This document shows, piece by piece, positions 45,440 to 55,670 of a DNA stretch of 64,000 nt. The notes below the pieces were generated by a model. It ran no database searches. It was not told the DNA's origin and was given only the letters and a program-made list of their open reading frames with translations. Where the stretch lies: the NCBI GenBank assembly GCA_000751555.1, contig CCEZ01000007.1, positions 62,001 to 126,000 on the forward strand. The letters are read 5' to 3'. The translations under genes and the position numbers were made by a program. The first letter of the stretch is position 1. Every line of letters begins with the position of its first letter. This DNA is from Anaerosalibacter massiliensis. Lineage in GTDB: Bacteria > Bacillota > Clostridia > Tissierellales > Sporanaerobacteraceae.

Positions 45440-46048
45440 TTATCTATGGAGTATTGGTGATACTCTTTTGTATAGAAGGAATGTAATTAATGTAACTATT
45501 AATCCCTTTAATAGATTAAAAGGTACTATTGCATAAAGTATAAGTGATTTAAAATCTACTACATGTCTATTTACTGCACTTCCCATAGCCACAATCTTAT
45601 CCAATGGCATTCCAAAAAGTTTAGCATAGAAAGGTATCATAACATAATAGTTAGCAATTGCCATAGCAACAGTCATTGCTACAGTTCCTACAGCCATTCC
45701 TACAATTGCATTTTTAACATTTTTATCTTTGTGATAAATATATCCTGCTGTATAAACGAATATACTTCCTACAACAAAATTTGCAAATTCTCCTACTGCC
45801 ATTGTAGTTGTTCCATCTATAGCTAAATTTAAAATATTTTTAATAAGCTGAATCAACACTCCTGCTACAGGCCCTAAGGCAAAAGTTCCCATAAGTGCTG
45901 GTACTTCACTTAAATCCATTTTTAAAAATGGTGGTGCAAACCATAGTGGAAATTCTAATAGCATCAATACAAATGCAATAGCCGATAAAACTCCTACCTT
46001 AGTCAACATATTAGCTGACATTTTACCTCTTTCTTTTTTTAATTCCAT
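45440..46048 (-). CDS. ribU: Riboflavin ECF transporter substrate-binding protein RibU
   Basis: A 202-residue membrane protein with six helices. The family signature near the first loop is present: EFPLWFAPPFLKMDLSEVPALMG at residues ~32-54, followed by GPVAGVLIQLIKNILN. It binds riboflavin and joins the general EcfAAT energising module, which is encoded elsewhere. Expression is controlled by the FMN riboswitch immediately upstream, which fixes the substrate with good confidence. Confidence 0.93.
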   Translation of the reverse strand: MELKKERGKMSANMLTKVGVLSAIAFVLMLLEFPLWFAPPFLKMDLSEVPALMGTFALGPVAGVLIQLIKNILNLAIDGTTTMAVGEFANFVVGSIFVYTAGYIYHKDKNVKNAIVGMAVGTVAMTVAMAIANYYVMIPFYAKLFGMPLDKIVAMGSAVNRHVVDFKSLILYAIVPFNLLKGLIVTLITFLLYKRVSPILHR

Positions 46049-46097
46049 AATAAAATCCCTCCAAGTTAAGTATTTCTTCAGGGACTCAGAAAGGATT

Positions 46098-46126
46098 CAA
46101 AAAACCCCGAAGGATAACCTTCGGGG
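46098..46126 (-). terminator. Expression-platform terminator of the FMN riboswitch
   Basis: CCCCGAAGG and CCTTCGGGG pair around a four-base loop, followed on the minus strand by TTTTTTG. It lies between the aptamer and ribU, so FMN binding should cause premature termination. Confidence 0.9.
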
Positions 46127-46159
46127 CATATATACTCTCACGAAAAATTAAGTATAAAT

Positions 46160-46268
46160 CTTCTCCCATCCAGACTCTAACTGTCGGCATTGGAATTTCA
46201 CCAAATCAACCAAGAACTCTTGGCTCGCGGGCTATAACCGCCGGTGAGGACTTTCACCTCGCCCTGAA
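46160..46268 (-). promoter_or_regulatory. FMN riboswitch (RFN element) of ribU
   Basis: On the minus strand the conserved parts appear in order: CAGGGCGAGGTGAAAGTCC, ACCGGCGGTTATAGCCCGCG, TTGGTGAAATTCCAATGCC, GACAGTTAGAGTCTGGATGG and the closing GGAGAAG. All five peripheral helices can be drawn. It senses flavin mononucleotide and controls ribU. Confidence 0.97.
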
Positions 46269-46363
46269 GATCAATTTATTCTTAATTATATTATATATAT
46301 AAATAAAGTTTATGTCAACTATTTCGGAGATTTCATTTTCGCAATTAATTTAACAATCTTATA

Positions 46364-47578
46364 CTATTTCCCCTTAAAATTGCCATTTCCTTCGTTATTT
46401 CCATAATTTAAATCATCTCTTATCATAATAACTACATCCGGTTTATACTCTTCTATATATTTATAAAGACTCTTATCTTCATAGTATCTTAAATCCAATA
46501 TTCTAGTTTCGTTAAAATGATAATATAATAAAGGTTCTACTGCATTAGTAAATGAATCTCCAAATATCAAAGCATTTGGTAGATTTGATCTATTTGTTCT
46601 TATCACTGTTTCAGCTAAATCTCCTCCCATAAATACACCATAAGATGGTCTTTCTTTAGGATCTTCTTCTATATGATAAAATTCAGGAGATTCTACCCCA
46701 TTATCTATTTTTTCATAATCTATCTTTTCTTTTTGGTATCCTACTTCTATTTTTTCATTCGTTGGATATAAATAGTATAGCTGTCTATTTCTACTTCCTA
46801 AAATAGGGTTTTCTAAAGTTATTATATCCATATCATTTTCACCTAGTGCCTCTTGAATATCTAATCCAAAATCATTTTTTATTTTATTTATTATTTTCTC
46901 ATATGTTTTAAATGCACCTCTAAAAGAATAATGATGATCTGTTTTTAGATAAAAATCATCCTTATTTTCTTTTTTAAACTCTTCATCCATATTTATAAAA
47001 TCTATATTCTTTTCTCTTAGCAATGAAAACATTGTTTTTTCGCTATTAAAAAGAAATTCATAATTATTATAAAAATAATTTGGGTATCTTTCTTTATAAT
47101 AAGATGACTGCTCTGGTATTCCGATAAAACAAAACTTTCCTCCATACGCATCTACATAGCTACTAAGTTCTTCTATATTATTTGCTATTTCTTTTATATT
47201 TGCCTTATGGCTTTCAGGATCATAAATTCTATTATGTTCATAAAATGGTAATAACGTCCCATCTTTACTTATTACTATATCGTTAATTTTATTCTTCCTT
47301 AATATATTCATATTTAAATAAGTATATAATTTTAACCACCTATTTCTGCCCACTATATGATCAGATAAATACTCTTCCCAATCATTAAAATACTCTCCAT
47401 TAAATAAAGTCTCCCTATTAAAAATAGGGGCAGTTGCTAAAGTTCTATTTTCAAAAGAAGATATATCCGTATGAGGATGTATTTTTGTTAATATTGGAAT
47501 AAAAAATATAATTATTATAAACAGAATCGCTAAATTATAATCACTTACTTTTTTCACTTTCTTAGTTTTTTCTTTCAT
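46364..47578 (-). CDS. DHHW-family protein (AlgX/AlgJ-like, polysaccharide O-acetylation)
   Basis: A 404-residue protein with one N-terminal transmembrane helix (about residues 15-33), which places the rest outside the membrane. It contains FYLKTDHHYSFRGAF, the DHHW-type motif, near residue 205, and later ALIFGDSFTNAVEPLL near 335, the SGNH-hydrolase-like serine block. Such proteins accept acetyl groups from a membrane-bound O-acyltransferase and put them on an extracellular polymer. The MBOAT gene lies 12 bases upstream in the same operon. The acceptor polymer is unknown. Confidence 0.85.
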   Translation of the reverse strand: MKEKTKKVKKVSDYNLAILFIIIIFFIPILTKIHPHTDISSFENRTLATAPIFNRETLFNGEYFNDWEEYLSDHIVGRNRWLKLYTYLNMNILRKNKINDIVISKDGTLLPFYEHNRIYDPESHKANIKEIANNIEELSSYVDAYGGKFCFIGIPEQSSYYKERYPNYFYNNYEFLFNSEKTMFSLLREKNIDFINMDEEFKKENKDDFYLKTDHHYSFRGAFKTYEKIINKIKNDFGLDIQEALGENDMDIITLENPILGSRNRQLYYLYPTNEKIEVGYQKEKIDYEKIDNGVESPEFYHIEEDPKERPSYGVFMGGDLAETVIRTNRSNLPNALIFGDSFTNAVEPLLYYHFNETRILDLRYYEDKSLYKYIEEYKPDVVIMIRDDLNYGNNEGNGNFKGK

Positions 47579-47590
47579 AAACTTCAGCTC

Positions 47591-49012
47591 CTAAAATCTA
47601 AAATATATAAATGGATTAAATGTAGAATTAATTAGATAAGATATAGATAATATGAATATTCCTATTAATATAATTGGTTTTATATAGTTTTTTATCATAA
47701 CATTAGCAGAACCTATGGATATCTCTTCAATCTTTCCTTTTATTAATGGATATAATGGAAGTGTAGCTATTATAGATAATATTAGTACAAACTTATACTC
47801 TTTTAAATAATACATTGCCTGAAAATTTATAAATGTATGCTTTGTGAATCCAAACATAATTTTTAAATACTCTAATGCCTGAGTCAATGTTTCTGCTCTA
47901 AAAAATAACCATCCTATGATAATAAAGAATATAGTATAAATATGCTGAATAGGTCTCCATATTTTTTCTAAATACTTTCCCAAAAATAATTTTTCTATAG
48001 TTAAAATACACCCATAATACAATCCCCATATTATAAAATTCCATGAAGCTCCATGCCACAACCCTGTTAGAAACCAAACTATGAATATATTTCTAAAGTA
48101 TTTTCCTTTACTTACTCTATTCCCACCTAGTGGAATATAAACATAATCTCTAAACCATGTTCCTAAAGATATATGCCAACGTCTCCAAAACTCTGTTATA
48201 GATTTTGATATATAAGGATAATTAAAGTTTTCTAAAAACTTAAATCCAAACATTCGACCTAATCCTATTGCCATATCAGAATACCCTGAAAAATCAAAGT
48301 ATATTTGTAGTGTATATGAAAGAATCCCTAACCAAACTAATAAAACTGAAAGATCTGATGTAGAAGCACTAAAAACTTCATCTGCTATTAGTCCAACTGT
48401 ATTTGCTATAAGTACTTTTTTACTTAATCCTAATATAAATCTTTCCACGCCATATGTAAAATCATCTAAGCTTTCTTCTCTTTCATTAATTTGCTCTGCT
48501 ACAGTTTCATATCTTACTATTGGCCCTGCTATAAGTTGTGGAAAAAATGATATATATAGTGCTACATTTAGTGGATTCTTTTGAACTTTACCATTTTGCC
48601 TATATATATCTATTACATAACTTAAACCTTGAAATGTAAAAAATGAAATTCCTATAGGCATTACTATATCTCTAATGGATATAGATGTTTTAAATACTGT
48701 ATTTATATTTCTTATTAGAAAGTTAAAATACTTATAATAACCTATAATCAAAATATTTATTATAATTGCCAAGCTTAATATTAATGTTACTTTTCTCCTA
48801 TCTTCCCTATATTTATCTACAAAAAGTCCTAATATATAATTAACTACAATTGAAAAAAGCATTACTAATAGATATTTAGGTTCTCCATATGCATAGAAAA
48901 ATAAACTAAATATTAATAGTACTGTGTTCTTTAATTTTTTCCCTGGTATGTAATAACAAAAAATAACTGCTGGTAAGAACAAAAACAAAAATACAACGCT
49001 ACTAAATAACAT
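47591..49012 (-). CDS. MBOAT-family membrane-bound O-acyltransferase (AlgI-like)
   Basis: A 473-residue protein with about eleven helices. The family signature NYPYISKSITEFWRRWHISL (near residues 262-281), with the conserved WRRWH, is followed by WFRDYVYIPLGG and FLTGLWHGASWNFIIWG carrying the catalytic His. It passes acyl (acetyl) groups across the membrane to the DHHW partner encoded directly downstream. AlgI in alginate and DltB in teichoic-acid modification are relatives; the missing dltA/C argues against D-alanylation. Confidence 0.9.
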   Translation of the reverse strand: MLFSSVVFLFLFLPAVIFCYYIPGKKLKNTVLLIFSLFFYAYGEPKYLLVMLFSIVVNYILGLFVDKYREDRRKVTLILSLAIIINILIIGYYKYFNFLIRNINTVFKTSISIRDIVMPIGISFFTFQGLSYVIDIYRQNGKVQKNPLNVALYISFFPQLIAGPIVRYETVAEQINEREESLDDFTYGVERFILGLSKKVLIANTVGLIADEVFSASTSDLSVLLVWLGILSYTLQIYFDFSGYSDMAIGLGRMFGFKFLENFNYPYISKSITEFWRRWHISLGTWFRDYVYIPLGGNRVSKGKYFRNIFIVWFLTGLWHGASWNFIIWGLYYGCILTIEKLFLGKYLEKIWRPIQHIYTIFFIIIGWLFFRAETLTQALEYLKIMFGFTKHTFINFQAMYYLKEYKFVLILSIIATLPLYPLIKGKIEEISIGSANVMIKNYIKPIILIGIFILSISYLINSTFNPFIYFRF

Positions 49013-49272
49013 AATTTTTTTCCTTTCTCAAATAATATTATATTTATTTTCATAACCTGTCTAATTTATGATAAGATATGCAAAAAATTTAGTTATAAAT
49101 ACAAATATAAATATAATAACAATCAATAAATATATTGTTTTTTTAGATTTTGTTTTCCTATTTACCATTTCCTTACTTCATAATTTTATACTATTATCTA
49201 TATTGTACCACTTTTCAGATAAAAACAGTTTGTTTTTGAATAATTATTCACAAAATTTAATTTTTTATACAT

Positions 49273-49306
49273 AAACAGGTAGATTATTATAATAATCTAC
49301 CTGTTT
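49273..49306. terminator. Perfect palindromic terminator after the amidohydrolase gene
   Basis: Two perfect 17-base arms (49273-49289 and 49290-49306, core CAGGTAGATTATTA). It is followed by T-rich sequence, better in the plus direction. The remainder of the 49013-49339 gap shows only AT-rich sequence. Confidence 0.7.
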
Positions 49307-49339
49307 AATATATTTTTCTTCCAAAATTCTCTATATAGT

Positions 49340-50500
49340 CTATCTTCTATATACCACTTTTCCATCAATAATAGTTGCAAAAGTTTTGCAATCTATATCT
49401 TTAAGTGGATTTCCATCAAATATAACTATATCTGCGTCTTTTCCTACTTCTAAACTTCCTACTCTATCTGAAATTCCTACTATCTCTGCTGGATTAATAG
49501 TGATGGCTTTTAAAGCTTCCATTTCATCTAATCCAGATTTAGCTGCTAAACCTGCACAAAGGGATAGATATTGTAGTGGAATAACTGGAGAATCTGTTAT
49601 AATAGCAATTTTAACTCCTGCTTCATTAAGTATTCTTGGAGTGTCAAAAGTTTGATTTCTAAGTTCTATTTTAGATCTATCTGTTAAAGATGGTCCAACT
49701 AAAGCAGGTTTTCCTTCTTCTGCTAATATATCTGCAATTAAATGACCTTCTGTACAGTGGTCTAAAGTTATATCTAGAGCAAATTCCTTTGCAATTCTTA
49801 TAGCTGTTAAAATATCATCAGCTCTATGAGCATGAGCTTTAAGTGGTATCTCCTTTTTAAGTACTTTAATCATAGCTTCCATTTTCATATCATATTCTGG
49901 CATTTTAGAAGGATCTTCTACGCCTTCTTCTTTCTTATTGAGATATTCCTTAGCTTCAAATAATGTTTCTCTCAATTTAGCTGCAGTAGCCATCCTAGTT
50001 ATAGGTGATTGTTTTTGGTCCTCATGAACTCTCTTTGGATTTTCTCCAAAAGCAATTTTCATAGCTACTGGTTCTTTTACAATCATATCATCGACTCTTT
50101 TTCCATAGGTCTTAACAGCAACAAATTGACCTCCGACTACATTAGCACTTCCAGGACCTGTAACTGCAGTAGTAACTCCTCCTTCATAAGCTTCCTTGAA
50201 AGTAATGTCCATAGGGTTTATTCCATCAATAGCTCTTAAATGGGGAGTTACTGGCTCTACCCATTCATTCCCATCATCACCTTCAAAACCCATTCCATCT
50301 TCCCACATGCCTAGATGACAGTGAGCATCTATAAACCCAGGAGTTATCATTCTACCTTCTGCATCTATTACTTTAGCATCTAATGGTGCAACAATATCCT
50401 TACCTATTTCTACTATTTTTCCATCATCAACTAATATACTCCCACCTTCAATTGTTTCTCCAGCCATAGTATAGATATAACCATTTTTAATAAGTATCAT
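49340..50500 (-). CDS. Amidohydrolase family metal-dependent hydrolase (imidazolonepropionase-like)
   Basis: A 386-residue TIM-barrel amidohydrolase. Metal-binding residues are visible in GFIDAHCHLGMWEDG (HxH near 59-61), KAHAHRADD and LDHCTEGH, and Asp in IITDSPVIP. The composite beta domain at both ends (IEGGSILVDDGKIVEIG and VGSLEVGKDADIVIFDGNPL) is typical. Its closest look is to the imidazolonepropionase/prolidase-like group in Clostridia, whose substrates are cyclic amides or peptides. It is monocistronic, so the substrate remains open. Confidence 0.85.
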   Translation of the reverse strand: MILIKNGYIYTMAGETIEGGSILVDDGKIVEIGKDIVAPLDAKVIDAEGRMITPGFIDAHCHLGMWEDGMGFEGDDGNEWVEPVTPHLRAIDGINPMDITFKEAYEGGVTTAVTGPGSANVVGGQFVAVKTYGKRVDDMIVKEPVAMKIAFGENPKRVHEDQKQSPITRMATAAKLRETLFEAKEYLNKKEEGVEDPSKMPEYDMKMEAMIKVLKKEIPLKAHAHRADDILTAIRIAKEFALDITLDHCTEGHLIADILAEEGKPALVGPSLTDRSKIELRNQTFDTPRILNEAGVKIAIITDSPVIPLQYLSLCAGLAAKSGLDEMEALKAITINPAEIVGISDRVGSLEVGKDADIVIFDGNPLKDIDCKTFATIIDGKVVYRR

Positions 50501-50529
50501 AAATTTTCCCCCTTAAATCATTTAATTTC

Positions 50530-52290
50530 TTAATTCATATTATAACTTTTATTTTTATTATCATCAATAATATCCAAAGCTTTTCCAATAGCCTCTGCTA
50601 AATCTTCTACTGTACAAGGTTTGTTCAATATACAGTCTATGGTATCATAATCATCTAAAATATCCTCTGACCATCCTGTCAAAAGTATAAAAGGTTTATT
50701 TGGATATCTAGATTTTATCCTTTTCGATACTTCAACTCCATTTTTACCTGGCATAGAATAATCACAAATTACAAGATCATATTCTTTTTCTGAAAGTCTT
50801 TCCAATACATTATCTGCCCTAGTTTCTACATCTGCATTCATATTTAACAAAGACAAAAGCTCTTTTATAGATTTAGCCACCATATATTTATCATCTACAA
50901 TTAAAATATTTGCAACTGTATTATAATTTTCTTCCTCTTCTGCTGCATATAACTCTTCTTTTGTATTGCTGGGAAATACTATGGTAAATTTGCTCCCTTT
51001 ATCTACTTCACTTTCAACTTTTATTTCTGCACGATGTTCATTTAGAACTTTTCTAACAATGTTCAGCCCTAATCCTGTTCCTTTCTCTCCTTTTGTAGTA
51101 AAAAAAGGGTCAAATATCTTTTCTAAAATTTCCTCTTCAATTCCAATTCCTGTGTCTTCTACCTCTACAAAAGAATTTCTGCCTTCATCGTAGGTTTTTA
51201 TAGTAACAACACCTTTAGTTTCTAGAGAATCTACAGCATTTAATAAAATATTCAATATTACCTGCCTTATTTCAAATTCATTACAATATATAGATTTAGT
51301 TGAATTCAACTCTTCTACTAACTTGATAGAACTTGCATTTTTTTCATTTAAATTTACAACTCCATGGTCAATCATTTCCATACTTCCTCTAACTAAATCA
51401 TTTAAATCATGTATATCTCTTTGTGAATCATAACTTCCCTTTATATAATCTTGTATTTTATTCATCATAGCTTTTCCATCAAGAGCTGTTTTATATATAG
51501 TATTTAAATGTTTTTTTACTTCTTTATTAGTTTCCTTTATTAAGCACATCTGTGAGAATCCTACAATAGTAGTCAATACATTGTTAAAGTCATGAGCCAT
51601 ACTTTCAGATAGCTCTCCTAAAGTCTTTAATTTCTCAATTCTTTTCAATTCTCTTTCATATTCTTCCTGTTGTCTCTGTTTCATAGATAAATTTATAAGG
51701 GATGTTTTAATAAGCTCTAAATAAGTATAAACATTCCCTCCACTAGAATCTTCTAAAATGAATAAATCATGGAGAGTAATAAGACTCAAGAAATCTTTTT
51801 CATGAAAATCATCTATTATATATTTTATTACTATCATTATATCTTTCTGCCTACAAATTTTTTTCATTCTCCTATGAAGAGTACATAAATCTTTTCCTTT
51901 TATATTTTTAGTATAGAAAACATCTCTTGTGGTATAAACTATTATTTTTTCAAATCCCTTTTTCTTATAAGAATCTATTTCACTTTCATAAAAATCTAAT
52001 AACTTGTCCAATAAAAGTACTTCATCATTTAAAAATTTTTCTTCTGCACATACAAATGTTAATTGACCATTTTCATATTTTTTCTCTATATCTATTTCAA
52101 AGTATTTTTTCATATCTTTCAAATCAGGCTCATTTTTCTTTTCGTTATAAATATATATAAGTGCACCATCATCATTTAACACATTGCCAACAAGTTTCTT
52201 TAGAGGTGTTACATATTTTTTACCAAAATTCGAACTAATAATTCCACAAAATAACTTTTCCTTATATTCTAATTCCCTAGTTTCTTCCAT
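50530..52290 (-). CDS. Hybrid sensor histidine kinase with C-terminal receiver domain
   Basis: A 586-residue cytoplasmic protein without membrane helices. The ATG at 52290 follows TTGGGAGG. Residues 1-205 are an unrecognised sensor region. The kinase core follows: His in SESMAHDFNNVL (near residue 233), NILLNAVDSLE, VEDTGIGIEEE, FDPFFTTKGEKGTGLGL. A receiver domain starts near 465 (ANILIVDDKYMV) with the acceptor Asp in LVICDYSMPGKNG and Lys in LNKPCT. The soluble sensor suggests an internal signal. It lies between tex and the amidohydrolase without a separate regulator gene. Confidence 0.88.
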   Translation of the reverse strand: MEETRELEYKEKLFCGIISSNFGKKYVTPLKKLVGNVLNDDGALIYIYNEKKNEPDLKDMKKYFEIDIEKKYENGQLTFVCAEEKFLNDEVLLLDKLLDFYESEIDSYKKKGFEKIIVYTTRDVFYTKNIKGKDLCTLHRRMKKICRQKDIMIVIKYIIDDFHEKDFLSLITLHDLFILEDSSGGNVYTYLELIKTSLINLSMKQRQQEEYERELKRIEKLKTLGELSESMAHDFNNVLTTIVGFSQMCLIKETNKEVKKHLNTIYKTALDGKAMMNKIQDYIKGSYDSQRDIHDLNDLVRGSMEMIDHGVVNLNEKNASSIKLVEELNSTKSIYCNEFEIRQVILNILLNAVDSLETKGVVTIKTYDEGRNSFVEVEDTGIGIEEEILEKIFDPFFTTKGEKGTGLGLNIVRKVLNEHRAEIKVESEVDKGSKFTIVFPSNTKEELYAAEEEENYNTVANILIVDDKYMVAKSIKELLSLLNMNADVETRADNVLERLSEKEYDLVICDYSMPGKNGVEVSKRIKSRYPNKPFILLTGWSEDILDDYDTIDCILNKPCTVEDLAEAIGKALDIIDDNKNKSYNMN

Positions 52291-52337
52291 AGAATTACCT
52301 CCCAATAAGGTCCCAATACAGCCGCCTTTAATAAATT

Positions 52338-54443
52338 TTATGCATCTTTCATACTTAAAGAAATCTTTTCCTTAGATATATCAAGATCTAAAACTCTCAC
52401 TTTAACTATATCTCCAACTTTAACAACCTCCATAGGATGTTTTACAAATTTATCACTTAATTTTGAAATGTGTACTAATCCATCCTGTTTTACACCTATA
52501 TCTACAAAAACTCCAAAGTCTACTACATTTCGTACTGTTCCAGTTAGAATCATATCTGGTTTTAAATCCTCTATATTTAAGACATCTGTTCTAAATATAG
52601 GTTTTGGCATCTCTTCTCTTGGATCTCTTCCTGGCTTCTTTATTTCTTCAATAATATCTCTTAGTGTAGGTATACCTACTTCAAGTTCACTAGATAAATC
52701 TTCTAAATTTTTGTCATCTAATATTTTTTTATCTAATATTTTTTTTGCTATTTCATAAGATTCTGGATGTACGGCTGTATTGTCCAATGGATTTTCGCCA
52801 TCTGGAATTCTTAAAAATCCAGCACATTGTATAAAGGTCTTTCCACCTAAGCCTTTAATCTGTAAAAGTTCATTTCTATTTTTAAATCTACCTTTTTCAT
52901 CTCTATAATTTACTATATTTTCAGCTACTCTATTAGATATTCCTGATACATATTTAAGCAGTGAAACACTAGCTGTATTTAAATCTACTCCTACTGTATT
53001 TACAGAAGATTCTACTACTCCACTTAAGGCTTCATTCAACCTAGTTTGATTTAAATCATGCTGATATTGACCCACCCCTATATGTTTAGGCTCTATCTTT
53101 ACAAGCTCGGCTAATGGATCTTGAAGTCTTCTAGCTATAGATATAGCACCTCTTAATGAAACGTCCATATCTGGAAATTCTTCATTTGCTATTTTAGAAG
53201 CTGAATAAACTGAAGCACCTGCCTCACTTACTATTATGTAAGACATATCCTTTTGTTCCAACTCTCTTAACATTTCTGCCACTACTTGTTCTGTTTCTCT
53301 AGAGGCAGTACCATTTCCTATAGCTATTATATCTATATCATATTTATTTATAAGCCTTTTAAGTTCCTTCTTTGTCTTTCCTACTTGATTTTGAGGTTCT
53401 GTAGGATAAACTACTGTTGTTTCTAAATATCTTCCTGTTTCATTTACTACAGCTACTTTACACCCTGTTCTAAAACCTGGATCTATTCCCATGACTACTC
53501 TATCTTTAATAGGAGGTTGCATAAGTAGTGGTTCTAAATTTTTTGAAAAAACTTTTATACCCTCCTCCTCCGCTCTTTCTGTTAAGATAGACCTTATTTC
53601 TCGTTCTATTGATGGAAAAATAAGCCTTTTATATCCATCCTCAATACTCATATGCAGATAATTTGTTGTAATTTTTTTATCATTTTTTATTATTTTTCTT
53701 TTTAATATATTTAATATTTTTTCATCAGGAACTGATACTTTTACTTTTAAAACTTTCTCTTTTTCTCCCCTATTTATAGCAAGAATCCTATGATTAGGAA
53801 TAGTTTTTACTTTTTCATTGTATGAATAATACATTTCATATACAGTTGATTCTTTCTCATCTGCTGCTTCTACATTTAGAATTCCCTCTTCTAAAAATAT
53901 CTTTCTTATTATCTTTCTAAATTCAGCATTATCAGATACACTCTCTGCCACAATATCCATAGCACCATTATAAGCTTCTTCTATATCCTTTACTCCCTTT
54001 TCTACATTTATAAAAGGGGCTGCTATTTCTTCCAAACTTCCCTCTTCAATTTCTTCACTAATAAGTATTTGAGCTAAAGGTTCTAAACCCTTTTCCTTTG
54101 CTTTTGTAGCCCTTGTCCTTCTTTTTTTCTTGAAAGGTCTGTATAAATCTTCAACTCTTTGAAGAGTATTAGCTGCAAGAATTTCCTCTTTTAAATCTGC
54201 TGTAAGTTTTCCCTGTTCGTCAATAAGTCGTATAACTTCATTTTGTCTTTCTTCTAAATTTCTTAAGTAATTTAACCTATCATTTAATTCTCTTAGTATT
54301 ACATCATTTAATTCTCCTGTTTTTTCTTTCCTATACCTGGCGATAAAAGGAATAGTATTTCCTTCGTCAATAAGTCTGATAGTATTCTTGATTTGGAAAT
54401 CTTTCAGTTTAAATTCCTCCATCAAAATACTATAGATGTCCAT
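52338..54443 (-). CDS. tex: Tex family transcription accessory protein
   Basis: A 701-residue protein with the Tex order: helical N-terminus (GNTIPFIARYRKEKTGELND near 28-47), YqgF-like nuclease fold (VMGIDPGFRTGCKVAVV), helix-hairpin-helix (SGISNRVAENIVNYRDEKG, LLQIKGLGGKTF) and a C-terminal S1 domain (GTVRNVVDFGVFVDIGVKQDGLVHIS). It binds RNA and the transcription or translation machinery. The family is nearly universal. It ends with a short S1 tail KISLSMKDA, so it is full length. Confidence 0.95.
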   Translation of the reverse strand: MDIYSILMEEFKLKDFQIKNTIRLIDEGNTIPFIARYRKEKTGELNDVILRELNDRLNYLRNLEERQNEVIRLIDEQGKLTADLKEEILAANTLQRVEDLYRPFKKKRRTRATKAKEKGLEPLAQILISEEIEEGSLEEIAAPFINVEKGVKDIEEAYNGAMDIVAESVSDNAEFRKIIRKIFLEEGILNVEAADEKESTVYEMYYSYNEKVKTIPNHRILAINRGEKEKVLKVKVSVPDEKILNILKRKIIKNDKKITTNYLHMSIEDGYKRLIFPSIEREIRSILTERAEEEGIKVFSKNLEPLLMQPPIKDRVVMGIDPGFRTGCKVAVVNETGRYLETTVVYPTEPQNQVGKTKKELKRLINKYDIDIIAIGNGTASRETEQVVAEMLRELEQKDMSYIIVSEAGASVYSASKIANEEFPDMDVSLRGAISIARRLQDPLAELVKIEPKHIGVGQYQHDLNQTRLNEALSGVVESSVNTVGVDLNTASVSLLKYVSGISNRVAENIVNYRDEKGRFKNRNELLQIKGLGGKTFIQCAGFLRIPDGENPLDNTAVHPESYEIAKKILDKKILDDKNLEDLSSELEVGIPTLRDIIEEIKKPGRDPREEMPKPIFRTDVLNIEDLKPDMILTGTVRNVVDFGVFVDIGVKQDGLVHISKLSDKFVKHPMEVVKVGDIVKVRVLDLDISKEKISLSMKDA

Positions 54444-54536
54444 CTAATCACTTCCTATCTAGATTATTATTCATTATAAGTCTACCATTATATATTATTC
54501 TATAAATATTACATAATTCCTTTATATACATCTTTT

Positions 54537-54565
54537 AAAAAACCCTTCTTATTGAAGGGTTTTTT
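54537..54565 (-). terminator. Terminator overlapping the prfB stop codon
   Basis: AAAAAACCCTTC (54537-54548) pairs with GAAGGGTTTTTT (54554-54565). On the minus strand the first arm encodes the last codons of prfB and the stop codon is in the loop. Confidence 0.85.
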
Positions 54566-55656
54566 GTTTCAAATATTCATTTATGAACACATCTATATCT
54601 CCATCCATTATACTATTTATATCTCCTATTTCTAAATTAGTCCTATGATCCTTAACCATATTATAAGGATGAAATATATAGGATCTAATTTGAGAGCCCC
54701 AAGCAATTTGAGTATATTTACCTTGTAAATCTTCAATTTTCTCTTTATGTTCTTCTTCTTTTAACTGTATAAGTTTAGCCATTAGCATCTTCATAGCTGT
54801 TAATCTATTACTATGCTGTGATCTTTCATTTTGACATTGGACCACAATGCCTGTAGGAATATGAGTAATTCTTACAGCAGAATCGGTAGTATTTACATAT
54901 TGTCCTCCTGCACCGCTGGACCTATAGGTATCAACTTTTAAATCACTAGAGTTTATTTCTATATCTGCATCATCACCTAATTCTGGATAAACATCTACGC
55001 TAGCAAAGGATGTATGTCTCCTACCAGAAGAATCAAAGGGCGATATTCTTACAAGCCTATGAACTCCCTTTTCAGATTTTAAAAATCCATAAGCATTTAG
55101 TCCTTTTATAAGGAGAGTTGCGCTTTTTATACCTCCTGCAGTATCTGGAAGCATATCTAAAGTATCTATTCCAAACCCTTTGCTTTCTGCCCAACGCCTA
55201 TACATTCTAAGAAGCATTTCTGCCCAATCTTGAGCTTCCAGCCCTCCTGCACCTGAATGGATAGATAAGATAGCATTATTTCCATCATATTCTCCATTTA
55301 AAAGAGTGGTAAGTTTTAAATCTTTAGCCTTTTTTGCAACCCTCTTAAAATTCTTTTTAATTTCTTTATTTAATGAAAATTCCTCTTCTTCAAGGGCAAG
55401 TTCAATAAGAACTTCTAAATCTTCTAGTTCAGCTTTTAAGCCTTCATATTCACTTATTCTATCTTTTAGAGCTTTTGATTCCTGAAGAATTTTCTGTGCA
55501 CTTTCTATATCTTGCCAAAATCCTTCTTTAGCTGCCTCTTTATCTAATTTTTTGATTCTTTCTTTCATTTTGTCTATGTCAAAGAGAAACACCAAGTTCT
55601 TTTAGCTCAACTTTCATTGATGAGACTTTTTCTTTATATTCATGAATTCCCTCCAT
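54549..55656 (-). CDS. prfB: Peptide chain release factor 2, programmed +1 frameshift
   Basis: The gene starts at ATG 55656 (AGGAG upstream): MEGIHEYKEKVSSMKVELKE, then LGVSL and an in-frame TGA at 55581-55579. Reading shifts +1 on CTTTGAC, giving SL-DIDKMKERIKKL and a 368-residue product. It has the SSGAGGQYVNTTDSA loop with the GGQ that triggers peptide release, and the SPF motif (RISPFDSSG) specific for UGA/UAA. Low RF2 lets ribosomes shift, so the factor controls its own level. The usual SD-like AGGGGG before the slip site is weak here (CTTGGTGTTTCT). It follows secA by 14 bases. Confidence 0.95.
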
Positions 55657-55670
55657 AAAACCACTCCTAT

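Noticed and set aside
46364-49012. dlt-type D-alanylation operon
   Set aside because: An MBOAT and a DHHW protein are present but there is no DltA ligase or DltC carrier, so polysaccharide O-acetylation fits better.
49068-49274. Plus-strand 68-codon hydrophobic frame
   Set aside because: No ribosome binding site and it ends at the palindromic terminator. Probably chance in AT-rich intergenic DNA.
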